DNA of 64,000 nucleotides. It comes from Dugong dugon (taxonomy: Eukaryota; Chordata; Mammalia; Sirenia; Dugongidae). The stretch spans positions 142,198,736 to 142,262,735 of the forward strand of contig CM057463.1 of NCBI GenBank assembly GCA_030035585.1. Direction: 5' to 3'. Numbering within the stretch: the stretch's first letter is position 1; each line of letters begins with the position of its first letter. The notes under the pieces are model-generated. The model searched no databases and was not told the DNA's origin. It saw nothing but the letters and a program-made list of their open reading frames with translations. Below, in pieces: positions 23,750 to 33,423 of this stretch. A program made the translations under genes and the position numbers.

Positions 23750-23764
23750 TCATTTTGCCTTCTT
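23750..23764 (+). repeat. Target-site duplication, left (younger L1)
   Basis: TCATTTTGCCTTCTT is repeated perfectly at 32552-32566. The two copies bracket the younger L1, and joining them restores continuous older ORF1 sequence. Confidence 0.95.
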
Positions 23765-23793
23765 TTTTTTTTTTTTTTTTTTTTAATATATAT

Positions 23794-23799
23794 TTTATT
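23794..23799 (-). terminator. L1 polyadenylation signal AATAAA
   Basis: Minus-strand AATAAA just upstream of the A-tail of the younger L1. The inner A cassettes have lost this hexamer, which would favour use of the outermost one. Confidence 0.75.
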
Positions 23800-24224
23800 G
23801 TACTTCAGGTGAAAGCTTACAGAGCAAATAGTTTCTCATGAAATAGTAGTACACATGTTGTTTTTTGACATTGGTTAACAACCCCACAACGTATTAAGCC
23901 TCTAAATTCTCAACCTTTTTTTTTGATGAAAATTACAGATGGCCAAAGATACACCGTTTCAAAAATTTCTACATTCACAGTTCAGTGACATTGACTACGC
24001 TCTTCCAACTGTGCTGTTATTCTCACTTAAGATGACGGCTTACAGAAAAAATAGTTTTTCATTTAACAGTTACTACACATGTTGCCCTATGACAATGGTT
24101 AACAATCTCACAGCACATCAAGAATATCCTTACTCCACCTTGTGTTCCCTATCACCAGGGAGCTTCCTTGTCCCCTTCTATCTTCTGGACCTTGTCAGTG
24201 GACTATTGTACCTCTTTAGTCTCA

Positions 24225-24270
24225 TTTGTTTGTTTATTTATTTATTTATTTATTTATTTTTATTTTATTT
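24225..24270. repeat. (TTTA)n microsatellite in the L1 3' UTR
   Basis: About ten TTTA units ending in TTTTATTTTATTT. Its A-rich complement could be the remains of an old poly(A) tail between cassettes. Confidence 0.93.
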
Positions 24271-25284
24271 AAACACCATTTCAAAACTTTTTACTTACAC
24301 ATTTAAGTGATATTGACTATGCTCTTCCAATTGTGCTGCCATTCTCGCCCAAGATGAAGGCTTACAGGACAAAACAGCCTCCCATTTAATAGTTACTACA
24401 AATGTTGCCCTATAGCAGTGGTCAACAATCTCACAATACATCGACAGTGTCCTTATTCAATTTGTGTTCCTTATCATCAGTTTCCTACTCTACCTCTGCC
24501 TTCTGGCCCTTGTCACCGGACTCCTGTACATCGTTAGTCCCATTTAGTTTTACTGGGGTGTCCATTCCCAGGCTTAACATCAAACCTTGAAGGTAACTTC
24601 CCCTCTGAGCTGAAAGGGTGTCTGGGGGCCACACTCTCGAGGTTTCTCTAGTATTCTTTAGGCCAGTATATCTGGTCTTCTTTTTTTTTTTTTTTTTTTT
24701 GGGAGTTAAAATTATACTCTACATCCTACTCCAGCTCTGCCCAGAACCCTCTGTTGTGATCCTGGTCAGAGGAGTCATTGGTGGTAGCCGGGCACCATCC
24801 AGCTGTACTGGGCTCAGTCCCATGGAGGCCTTGGTAGCTGTGGACCATTAGTCCTACGGACTAATCTTTTCCTTGTATCCTGTTCTCTTCGTTCTCCCTT
24901 GTTCCCGAAGGGATGAGATCAGTGGAGTATCTTAGATGGCCGCTCATAGGCTTTTAAGACCCCAGACACTACTCACCAAGGTAGAATGTAGAGCATTATC
25001 TTTATAAGTAGTGTCATGCCAATTGAGCTAGATGTTCCCCGAGATCATGGTCCCCAGAGCCCTCCGTCCAACAACTCAGTCCCTCGGGGGGTTTGGATGT
25101 GTCTATAGGGCCTCCATGACCTTTCCTTGTGCAGGTTGTGTTAGTTTCCCCTGTACTATGTACTATCTCATCTCTCACCCAAGTTACCACTTACCTATTA
25201 CCTATTTAGTATTTCCCCCCCCCTCCCATCCCTGGTAACCAACAAGGATTGTTACATTTTGCATGTGAATTTTTTCATGGGTTT

Positions 25285-28200
25285 TTACAATAGAGGTCTC
25301 ATACAATATTTGTCCTTTTGTGATTGACTTATTTCACTCAGCATGATGTCCTCCAGTTTCATCCATGTTATGAGATGGTTCACCGATTCATTGTTCTTTC
25401 TCGTTGCATAGTACTCCATTGTGTGTATGTACCATAGTTTGTGTATCCATTCGTCTGTTGATGGACATCGAGGTTGTTTCCATCGTTTTGCTATTGTGAA
25501 TAATGCTGCCATGAACATAGGTGTGCATATGTCTATTCGAGTGATGACTCTTATTTCTCTAGGATATATTCCTAGGAGTGGGATTGCTGGATCGAATGGT
25601 ACGTCTATTTCTAGCTTTCTGAGGAAACGCCATATCATTTTCCAAAATGGCTGTATCATTTTGCATTCCCACCAGCAGTGTATAAGAGTTCCCGTCTCCC
25701 CGCAGCCCCTCCAACATTTGTTATTTCCAGTGTTTTTGATTCGTGCCAGTAATGCCGGGGTGAGATGGTATCTCATTGTGGTTTTAATTTGCATTTCTCT
25801 AATGGCTAGTGATCGCGAGCATTTCCTCATGTGTCTGTTGGCCATTTGAATGTCTTCCTTGGTGAAGTGTCTGTTCATTTCCTTTGCCCATTTTTTGATA
25901 GGATTGGTTGTCTTTTTGTTGTAGAGGTGGTGGATTTTCTTGTAGATTATGGAGATTAGACCTTTGTCTGACTTGTACTGTCCAAAAATTTTTTCCCAGT
26001 CTGTAGGTTCTCTTTTAACTCTTTTGGTGAAATCTTTTGAAGAGCATAGATGTTTGATTTTTAGAAGATCCCAATTATCTAGTTTATCTGTTGGGTTTTT
26101 TGTGTTGATGTTTATGGTTTGTATCCTGTTAATGCCATGTATTAAGGTCTGAAGTGTTGGTCCTATTTTTTCTTCTATGAATTTTATAGTTTGAGGCTTT
26201 ATATTCAGGTCTTTGATCCATTTTGAAGTAGTTTTTGTATATGGTGTGAGGTATGGGTCCTGTTTCATTTTTCTACAAATGGATATCCAGTTTTGCCAGC
26301 ACCATTTGTTAAAAAGACTGTCTTTTCCCCATTTGATGTATTTTGGGCCCTTGTCAAAAATCAGGTGACCGTAGGTGGATGGATTTACATCTGAGTTCTC
26401 AATTCTGTTCCATTGGTCAATGTCTCTGTTGTTGTACCAGTACCAGGCTGTTTTGAGTACTGTAGCTGTATAGTAGGTTCTCAAGTCAGGTAGTGTGAGT
26501 CCTCCAACTTTATTCTTCTTCTTCAGTAGTGCTTTACTTATTCGGGGTTTCTTCCCTTTCCATATAAAGTTAATAATTAGTTTTTCCATCTCTTTGAAGA
26601 ATGTTGTTGGTATTTGTATCGGAATTGCATTGTATTTGTAAATTGCTTTAGGTAGAATTGCCATTTTCACAATGTTGAGTCTGCCTATCCATGAGCATGG
26701 TATGTTTTTCCATTTATGTAGATCCCTTTGGGTTTCATGCAGCAGTGTTTTGTAGTTTTCTTTGTAGAGGTCTTTTATATTCCTGGTCAGATTTATTCCC
26801 AAGTATTTTATCTTTTTAGGGGCTATTGAAAATGGTATTGATTTCCTGATCTCCTTTTCATCGTTCTCTTTACTGGTGTATAGGAATCCAACTGATTTTT
26901 GAATGTTTATCTTGTATCCTGCTACTCTGCTGAATCTTTCTATTAGTTCCAGTAAATTTCTCGTGGAGTCTTTAGGGTTTTCTATGTATAGTATCATATC
27001 ATCTGCAAACAGGGAGAGTTTAACTTCTTCATTACCAATTTGGATGCCCTTTATTTCTTTCTCTTGCCTTACTGCTCTAGCTAGAACTTCCAGCACAATG
27101 TTAAATAGGAGTGGTGATAAAGGGCATCCTTGTCTTGTTCCTGTTTTCAGAGGGAATGTTTTCAGCCTTTCTCCATTAAGAATGATGTTGGCTGTTGGTT
27201 TTGCATAGATGCCCTTTATGATGTTGAGAAATTTCCCTTCTATACCTATTTTATTGAGAGCTTTTATCAGGAATGGGTGTTGGACTTTGTCAAATGCCTT
27301 TTCTGCATCAATTGAGATAATCATGTGATTTTTTTCTTTCCTTTTATTTATGTGGTGGATTACGTTGATGGATTTTCTAATGTTAAACCATCCTTGCATA
27401 CCTGGTATGAATCCTACTTGGTCGTGGTGTATTATTTTTTTGATATGATACTGAATTCTATTGGCTAAAATTTTGTTCAGAATTTTTGCATCTATATTCA
27501 TGAGAGATATTGGTCTGTAATTTTCTTTTTTTGTGATGTCTTTGCCTGGTTTTGGTATCGGCGTTATGCTGGCTTCATAGAATGAATTTGGAAGTGTTGC
27601 TTCCTCTTCTATGCTCTGAAATAACTTGAGTAGAACTGGTACGAGCTCTTCTGTAAATGTTTTGTAGAATTCTCCAGTGAAGCCATCTGGGCCAGGGCTT
27701 TTTTTGGTTGGGAGTTTTTTTATTACCTTTTCAATCTCTTCTCTTGTTATGGGTCTGTTCAGATTTTCAATATCACTTTGTTGTAGTTTGGGTAGGCCGT
27801 ATGTTTCTAGAAATTTATCCATTTCCTCTAGGTTTTCAAATTTGTTGGAATATAGTTTTTCATAATATTCTGTTATAATCCTTTTTATTTCAGTTGGGTC
27901 TGTTGTAATGTCCCCCATTTCATTTCTTATTTGGGTTATTTGTGCCCTCTGCTGTTTTTCTTTTGTCAGTCTGGCCAGTGGTTTGTCGATTTTGTTGATT
28001 CTTTCAAAGAACCAACTTTTGGTTTTGTTGATTCTTTCTATTGTTTTTCTGTTCTCTATTTCATTGATTTCTGCTCTGATCTTTACTATTTCCTTTCTTC
28101 CGGTGGTTGTAGGCCTTTTTTGTTGTTCTCTTTCTATTTGTTTGAGTTCTGTAGTTAATGTTTTGATTTTGTCCCTTTCTTCTTTTTTGATATGTGCATC

Positions 28201-29105
28201 TATTGCTATAAATTGTCCTCTGAGGACTGCCTTTGCTGTGTCCCAAAGGTTTTGGTATGATGTGTTTTCATATTCATTTGATTCTAGGAATTTTTTAATT
28301 CCATCTCTGATTTCTTCTATTACCCATTGATGTGTAAGCAGATTATTATTCAGTTTCCATGTGTTTGATTTTTTTTCCTTGCTCTTTCTAGTGTTAATTT
28401 CTACCTTGATGGCATTGTGGTCAGAGAAGATACTGTGAATTATCTCAGCATTTTGGATCTTGTTGAGGATTGCTCTGTGGCCTAAGATGTGGTCTATTCT
28501 GGAGAACGTTCCATGTGCATTGGAAAAGAATGTGTACTTTGCAGCGGTTGGATGGAGTGTTCTATATATGTCTATGAGGTCCAGTTGGCTGATTGTGTCC
28601 TTTAGGTCTTCTGTATCTTTGCTGAGTTTCTTTTTAGTTGTTCTGTCCTTTACTGAGAGTGGTGTGTTGAAGTCTCCTACTATTATTGTGGAACTGTCAA
28701 TTTCTCTTTTCAGTGCTGTTAGAGTTTTTTTATGTATTTTGGAGCCCTGTCATTGGGTGCATAGATATTTATTATGGTTATGTCTTCATGATGGATCATC
28801 CCCTTAATCATTATATAGTGTCCTTCTTTGTCTTTTATGGTAGATTTTGTTTTAAAGTCTATTTTATCTGAGATTAGAATTGCCACTCCTGCTCTTTTTT
28901 GATAGTTGTTAGCTTGATATATTTTTTTCCAACCTTTGATTTTTAATAAATTCACATCTTTGTTTCTAAGATGTGTCTCTTGTAGACAGCAAATAGATGG
29001 ATCCTGTTTTCTTATCCATTCTGCCACTCTCCGTCGCTTTATGGGTGCATTGAGTCCGTTTACGTTCAGTGTAATTATTGATAGATGTGAGTTTGTTGCT
29101 GTCAT
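25285..29105 (-). pseudogene. Younger L1 ORF2, full length with one frameshift
   Basis: L1 replicase: endonuclease nicks target DNA and reverse transcriptase copies the RNA there. The intended product is about 1273 residues, close to the 1275 of human ORF2p. The first 128 codons read in one frame to 28719, then a one-base loss within or beside T7 at 28725-28731 shifts the frame. From there the reading frame is open to the stop, with 877 codons after the first ATG at 27918. Visible motifs: QETHL, VGDFN and SDH of the endonuclease, FADD at about residues 700-703, and a CCHC knuckle (C-x3-C-x7-H-x4-C) at about 1131-1148. Compared with the older copy, which has a base more at this point, the shift is a deletion. 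Confidence 0.95.
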
Positions 29106-29293
29106 TTTGTAGTGCTTTTTTTTGTGATGCTGAAGTTTTCTTTGTTCTTCTTACTCTCTTGTGCTGAGTTCCTTTTGTTTGTGGATTTTGTGTTCATTTC
29201 TTTTGTTTTTGTAGGTTTTGTTTTTGTTGAGACTTTATGTTTTTCGTCTTTATTTTTATGAGTTGGTTTGTTAACTTTTTTTGTGGTTACCAT
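29102..29293 (-). CDS. Small lysine-rich inter-ORF reading frame
   Basis: A 63-codon frame between ORF1 and ORF2 with 19 lysines and many Thr and Asn, starting MVTTKKVNKPTHKNKDEKHK. Its TGA overlaps the ORF2 ATG as ATGA (29102-29105), an arrangement suited to termination-reinitiation. A related start is readable in the older L1 (near 23310, MATTKKVNK) and in the plus-strand L1 (38225, MVTTKKVNKPTHQNK). The start context is not a strong Kozak match. No domain is recognised. It may be a translated leader, or simply A-rich spacer that happens to be open. Confidence 0.35.
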   Translation of the reverse strand: MVTTKKVNKPTHKNKDEKHKVSTKTKPTKTKEMNTKSTNKRNSAQESKKNKENFSITKKSTTK

Positions 29294-29536
29294 GAATTTT
29301 ACCCTTATCTTTATAATTTTGAAGCAGTCTACCGTTACTTGGTATCGCCTTGCCTTCTTCTCCTTTAGAAGGTTCTATACCTATGCCGTTTGTTCCCTCT
29401 TTCATTGTTTTGATGTTGTTGTCATCCTTTGATTGATTTCTCTGATTCCCTGTTGTATATCTTTTGTTTTTGGAAAGTCGTCTGTAGTTCAGTTCCTAGA
29501 ATGGTATCTGGTTCATGTTAACCTGCATCCTAGGTC

Positions 29537-30586
29537 CTAGGTCCTGCCTGAGGGCTTAAGCTGTTTGTCCTCAGATCGAAGAACTCCCTTTAATAATTCT
29601 TGTAAGTTTGGTTTGACTTTTGCATATTCCTTTAGTTTCTGTTTATCTGGAAATGACCTAATTTCACCATCAAATCTGAATGAGAGTTTTGCAGGATATA
29701 TTATTCTTGGCTGACAATTTTTTTCTTTCAAGATTTTATATATGTCATCCCATTGCCTTCTTGCCTGCATGGTTTCTGCTGAATAATCTGAGCTTAGTCT
29801 TATTGTTTCTCCTCTGTATGTGACTTCTTGTTTTTCCCGAGCTGCTCTCAGGATTCTTTGTTTGTCTTTAGTTTTAGCGAGTGTGAATATGATATGTCTT
29901 GGTGATTTTCTTTTGGGGTCTATTCTATATGGGGTTCGTTGAGCTTCTTGGATGACCAGCTTTTCATCTTTCATGATATTGGGAAAGTTTTCTGTCAGCA
30001 GTTCCTCAATGATCCTCTCTGTGTTTTCTGTTTTCTTCCCCTGTTCTGGTATGCCAATCACTCGTAAGTTTTTGCTTTTAATTGTGTCCCACATAACTCT
30101 CAGGGTCTCTTCATTTTTCTTTGTTCTTTTTTCTGAGTTTTCCTGAAACAGAGTTGTATCCAAGTGTTTGTCTTCAGTTCCACTGATCCTGTCTTCCATG
30201 GTTTCAAATCTACTTCTCAGCCCTTCTATGACACCGTCCATTTCTGAAATCTTGTTGTTTATCTTTTGGATTTCTAATTGTTGTTTTTGTATAATTTCGA
30301 GTTGTGAATTTATTTTGGCATTTTGTTCTTGCATCATCTTCCTGAATTCTTCCAATTTTTTGTCTGTATTTTCCATAAATTTGTCTATTTTTTCCTCATG
30401 TTTGTCAGCTTTTTGCCTCAGTTCTTGGAAAATTCCGAGTATTAGTGATTTGAGTTCCGTATCAGGTACTTCTAGTGCATTTTCTTCCACAGGAGAGTTA
30501 TCTGGTGTTTTAATTTGGACGCCTATTGGAGCCATCTTGTCTTGTTTTTGTAAATGTTTTGATATTGTTTGCTGTTTTCGGGACAT
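29537..30586 (-). CDS. Younger L1 ORF1 (ORF1p RNA-binding protein), open
   Basis: The only full-length open retrotransposon protein frame in the window: 349 codons against 338 in human ORF1p. L1 ORF1p forms trimers that coat L1 RNA and act as a nucleic-acid chaperone. The sequence shows a basic start (MSRKQQTISKHLQKQDK), a Glu/Lys/Gln-rich coiled coil from about residues 45 to 150, an RRM region beginning near NLRVIGIPEQ (about 171-180), and the C-terminal domain with NCQPRIIYPAKLSF (about 295-308). It ends KQLKPSGRT*. Compared with the older and plus-strand copies it lacks a short in-frame segment after the KFMEKADKK-type block. The 431-bp gap to ORF2 is much longer than in human L1. Confidence 0.93.
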   Translation of the reverse strand: MSRKQQTISKHLQKQDKMAPIGVQIKTPDNSPVEENALEVPDTELKSLILGIFQELRQKADKHEEKIDKFMENTDKKLEEFRKMMQEQNAKINSQLEIIQKQQLEIQKINNKISEMDGVIEGLRSRFETMEDRISGTEDKHLDTTLFQENSEKRTKKNEETLRVMWDTIKSKNLRVIGIPEQGKKTENTERIIEELLTENFPNIMKDEKLVIQEAQRTPYRIDPKRKSPRHIIFTLAKTKDKQRILRAAREKQEVTYRGETIRLSSDYSAETMQARRQWDDIYKILKEKNCQPRIIYPAKLSFRFDGEIRSFPDKQKLKEYAKVKPNLQELLKGVLRSEDKQLKPSGRT

Positions 30587-31282
30587 TCAGTAGATGTTTC
30601 TCTCGTTTACTGATTGTAGATTTTTTTTTTTTTTTTCGTTCTTGTGGTACAGCTGGGCAGATCTAGTTGAGGAGGAGCCACTGGGATGGGTTGCTTGTGG
30701 CACTCACCGCAGCCACCAGGACAGTCGGTAGTCAGTGCTGGGCAGGTTCCAATAGGGCGTGCCTGCACCGCTTGGTGATGTGATGTCTAGTGCACGGTGC
30801 AGGTAGGTAGGGTGCAGCGGGAAGATGGTTATGTGTGAAGCTAAGCTGGATATGGGAGAGAGGAGAGAGGAGGAGGAGCAAAAAGCGTACAAACATAAAA
30901 GAATGCTAGGGGAGTTTGTCGTTGGAATGTACAGATGAGTGACTATGGGATGGAGGAAACCAGAAGGGGGAAGAGAAAGAAAAGGAAAGAATGACCAAAT
31001 GAAAATCAGAAAAGTTAAAAAACTGCAAAGTTCCCAGGGATCGCACCGATGCAGCTATGAGGTCTGGGGGAGTCGGTCTCAATTTTCACAGCTCAGCCTG
31101 GCCAGAAGGTACAGAGGCATACATCGCCTGGTATTCAGGGATCAGAAAGAGAAGGAAGAGATAGAGGGACAAGAAATTGAGCAATGAAGAAAGACAAAAG
31201 AGAAAAAGAGGTAAAATATGACAAAACTAATCAAAAAAGGAAGAAAAATAAAATTGAGAAAAAAAAAAAAAAAGGGCAACAC

Positions 31283-32175
31283 CAGCAGTCAGTGCCTACA
31301 AATGGGACCCAGAGAGCCCCCACTCAGGGGCGCGAATTCCAAGAAGCCAATAGTCTCGGGGTAAGTGACCGTGGCCACGGGAAGCAGAGGGGCCAACGAA
31401 CAAAGGCCCCAGGATCCCACCCGCGCGGGAGCCCAGACCTGGAAACAGCCACACGCCCGAACGCAGCCCTACAGCCCCGCAGGAGAGAGCAGAGACGGCC
31501 CTCGGAACCAGGCACCCAGGCAAAAGGAGGGGGAGGCGGCAGAAAAAGGTCCGCTAGGTGCCAGCAAACGGCTCCCAGAAAGCCCCCAGCCCGGGCGCGC
31601 GGAACCCAAGCACCGGCGCCCCCCCGCCCAGGGACCCCGGCCACGGAAAGCAGAGGGGTGAACGAACAAAGGCCCCGGGATCCCACCCACGCGGGAGCCT
31701 AGACCCAGAAACAGCCACACGCCCGCACGCAGCTCCACAGCCCCGCAGGAGAGAGCAGAGACAGCACCCGGACCCAGGCACCCAGGCAAAAGGAGGGGGA
31801 GGCGGCAGAAAAAGGTCCGCTAGGTGCCAGCAAACGGCTCCCAGAAAGCCCCCAGCCCGGGCGCGCGGAACCCAAGCACCGGCGCCCCCCCGCCCAGGGA
31901 CCCCGGCCACGGAAAGCAGAGGGGCGAACGAACAAAGGCCCCGGGATCCCACCCACGCGGGAGCCCAGACCCAGAAACAGCCACACGCCCGCACGCAGCT
32001 CCACAGCCCCGCAGGAGAGAGCAGAGACGGCACTCGGAACCAGGCACCCAGGCAAAAGGAGGGGGAGGCGGCAGAGAAAGGTTCGCTAGCTGCCAGCAAA
32101 CGGCTCCCAGAAAGCCGCCAGCCCAGGCGCGCGGAAACCAAGCACCAGCACCCCCCAGCCCAGAGACCCTGGCCA
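31283..32175 (-). repeat. 266-bp tandem array in L1 5' UTR (CpG-rich)
   Basis: The anchor GGTCCGCTAGGTGCCAGCAA recurs exactly 266 bp apart (31548 and 31814), with a third close copy at 32080. Units: 31283-31548 (diverged), 31549-31814, 31815-32080 and a partial one from 32081. The two central units are nearly identical. The array is the most CpG-dense DNA in the window (for example CCCGGGCGCGCGGAACCC) and is free of stops in several frames on both strands, giving spurious ORFs of 226 and 260 codons. The older L1 has about one such unit. Confidence 0.95.
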
Positions 32176-32531
32176 CGGAAAGCAGGGGATCCCCAGCTGA
32201 GGCGGAGAGGGGTGGGTGGTGGGAGAGCGCGCACCGCAGTTTACCGGTCGTTCTGTCTCCGACCAGATGCTCTGCAAGGCTGCTCTCCCGTTTGCTGGTC
32301 TCCGATAGGAATCCAAGATGGTGGATCCGCGCTGCGTTAGCTGGTAAGGAATCTCTGCCTGAGTCTCTCCTCGCTCTCCGTTCTCTTTTAGTATTCTCAC
32401 TCCGTTTGGTGTTTGGCTGAGTTCTTTATCTCTTCATTTGGTGTTCTAGGGTTTCAGGATTGTTGATTCTCTGTTAGGCTTAGTTTTTCGGATCTTTGCT
32501 GTGGAGGGACGGCGTGGTGTTTCTGCCTAGA

Positions 32532-32541
32532 GCGCCATCTT
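32532..32541 (-). promoter_or_regulatory. YY1-like site at the L1 5' end
   Basis: The element begins GAGGAGGGGCAAGATGGCGC on the minus strand. AAGATGGC matches the YY1 core placed at the same location in human L1, where it helps fix the transcription start. In the older L1 the matching position reads AAAACGGC (35007-35014, minus strand), so the site has decayed there. Confidence 0.7.
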
Positions 32542-32551
32542 GCCCCTCCTC

Positions 32552-32566
32552 TCATTTTGCCTTCTT
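32552..32566 (+). repeat. Target-site duplication, right (younger L1)
   Basis: Partner of 23750-23764, identical over 15 bases. Confidence 0.95.
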
Positions 32567-33423
32567 GTCTTCATGGTTTCTGCTGAATAATCTGAGCTTA
32601 GTCCTATTTTTTCTCCTCTGTATGTGACTTCTTGTTTTTCATGATCGACTCTCAAGATTCTTTTTTTGTCTTTGGTTTTGGCGAGTATGATTATCAATTG
32701 CCTTGGTGATTTTTTTTTTTTTTTTTTTTTGAGGTCAATCCTATATGGGGTTCGTTCAGCTTCTTGGATGGCCAGCTTTTCATCTTTCATGATATTGGGG
32801 AAGTTTTCTGTCAGCAGTTCTTCAATGATCCTCTCTGTGCTTTCTGTTTTCTCCCCCTGCTCTGGAACTCCAATCACTTGCAAATTTTTCCTTTTGATTG
32901 TATCCCACATAACTCTCAGGGTCTCTTCTTTTTTCTTTCTTCTTTTTTCTGAGTTTTCCTCCAACAGAGTTGTATCCAAGTGTTTGTCTTCAATTCCACT
33001 GATCCTGTCTTCCACCTTTTCAAATCTGCTTCTCAGCCCTTCTATGACCCCTTCCATTTCTGAAATTTTGTTGTTTGTCTTTTGGATTTCTAATTGTTGT
33101 TTTTGTATAATTTCCAGTTGTGAATTTATTTTGACATTTTGTTCCTGCATTATTTTCCTGAGTTCTTCCAATATTTTGTCTGTATTTTATATCAATCTGT
33201 CTGCCTTTTTTGTGAATTTGTCTATTTTTTCCCCAGTTTTCTCTGCTTTTTGCTTCAACTCTTGGATAATTCTGAGTATTGGAGATTTGAATTCTGTATC
33301 AGGTAGTTCTAGTGCCTTTTCTTTTACTGGAAAGTCATCTGCTGTTTTATTTTGGATGCCTACTGGAACCATTCTGTCCTGTTTTTGTAAATGTTTTAAT
33401 ATTGTTTGCTGTCTTCGGGACAT
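32567..33423 (-). pseudogene. Older L1 ORF1, N-terminal and middle part
   Basis: Starts MSRRQQTILKHLQKQDRM at 33423 and runs through the coiled coil and the NLQVIGVPEQ RNA-recognition region before the insertion point. An in-frame stop lies near 33184 (TDRLI*-like), after which the same frame resumes, and a K-run expansion of T21-22 at 32711-32732 disturbs the middle. It carries a short in-frame block near the stop that is shared with the plus-strand L1 but absent from the younger L1, so those two are closer relatives. Confidence 0.9.

Larger units (their letters stand above)
18176..23764 (-). mobile_element. Older full-length L1: 3' UTR, ORF2 and end of ORF1
   Basis: The 3' half of a minus-strand L1 whose 5' half is at 32552-35023; removing the younger L1 inside it leaves a copy of about 8.0 kb. 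From right to left on the plus strand: end of ORF1 (23506-23749), inter-ORF spacer, ORF2 (23143 down to 19348), a 1.2-kb 3' UTR, and oligo(T) at about 18183-18197. The 3' UTR contains two A cassettes separated by one B cassette (about 18190-18310, 18311-18426, 18427 onward). Confidence 0.95.
23765..25284 (-). other. Younger L1 3' UTR with alternating A/B cassettes
   Basis: The 1.5-kb UTR holds five cassettes in the order A-B-A-B-A when read from the poly(A) end (about 23785-23917, 23918-24026, 24027-24225, 24260-24347, 24348 onward). A cassettes carry TTACAGAGCAAATAGTTTCT or close variants; B cassettes carry TTCAGTGACATTGACTACGC or variants. Only the outermost A cassette keeps an AATAAA poly(A) signal (23794-23799, minus strand). 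A (TTTA)n run separates the second A from the second B. Confidence 0.85.
23765..32551 (-). mobile_element. Younger full-length L1 nested in the older L1 ORF1
   Basis: An 8.8-kb complete L1: 5' UTR 30587-32551, ORF1 29537-30586, spacer 29106-29536, ORF2 25285-29105, 3' UTR 23765-25284 and poly(A), seen as oligo(T) on this strand. It has a perfect 15-bp target duplication, an open ORF1, one frameshift in ORF2 and a CpG-rich 5' UTR that has not decayed. All of these point to a recent insertion relative to the other L1s here. It could no longer move without help because ORF2 is broken, unless the frameshift is an assembly error in a run of seven T. Confidence 0.97.
30587..32551 (-). promoter_or_regulatory. 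Younger L1 5' UTR (internal promoter)
   Basis: Two kilobases between the target duplication and the ORF1 ATG. L1 5' UTRs act as internal RNA polymerase II promoters. From the 5' end (right) inward it holds a YY1-like site, a conserved block matched in both other full 5' UTRs here, a GC- and CpG-rich 266-bp tandem array, an A/G-rich stretch (30930-31275) and a moderately GC-rich block near 30640-30850. Function is inferred from position and family. Confidence 0.85.

Noticed and set aside
25421..25849. 142-codon plus-strand frame antisense to L1 ORF2, and similar ones at 19487, 20013, 27908, 30168 and 32666
   Set aside because: All are mirror images of L1 ORF2 or ORF1 coding strands and recur wherever L1 occurs. 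They are shadows, not genes.
31554..32340. Long open frames on both strands (up to 260 codons) in GC-rich DNA
   Set aside because: They lie in the 266-bp L1 5' UTR array. The unit is not a multiple of three, the frames open on both strands because stops are rare at this base composition, and no domain is visible.
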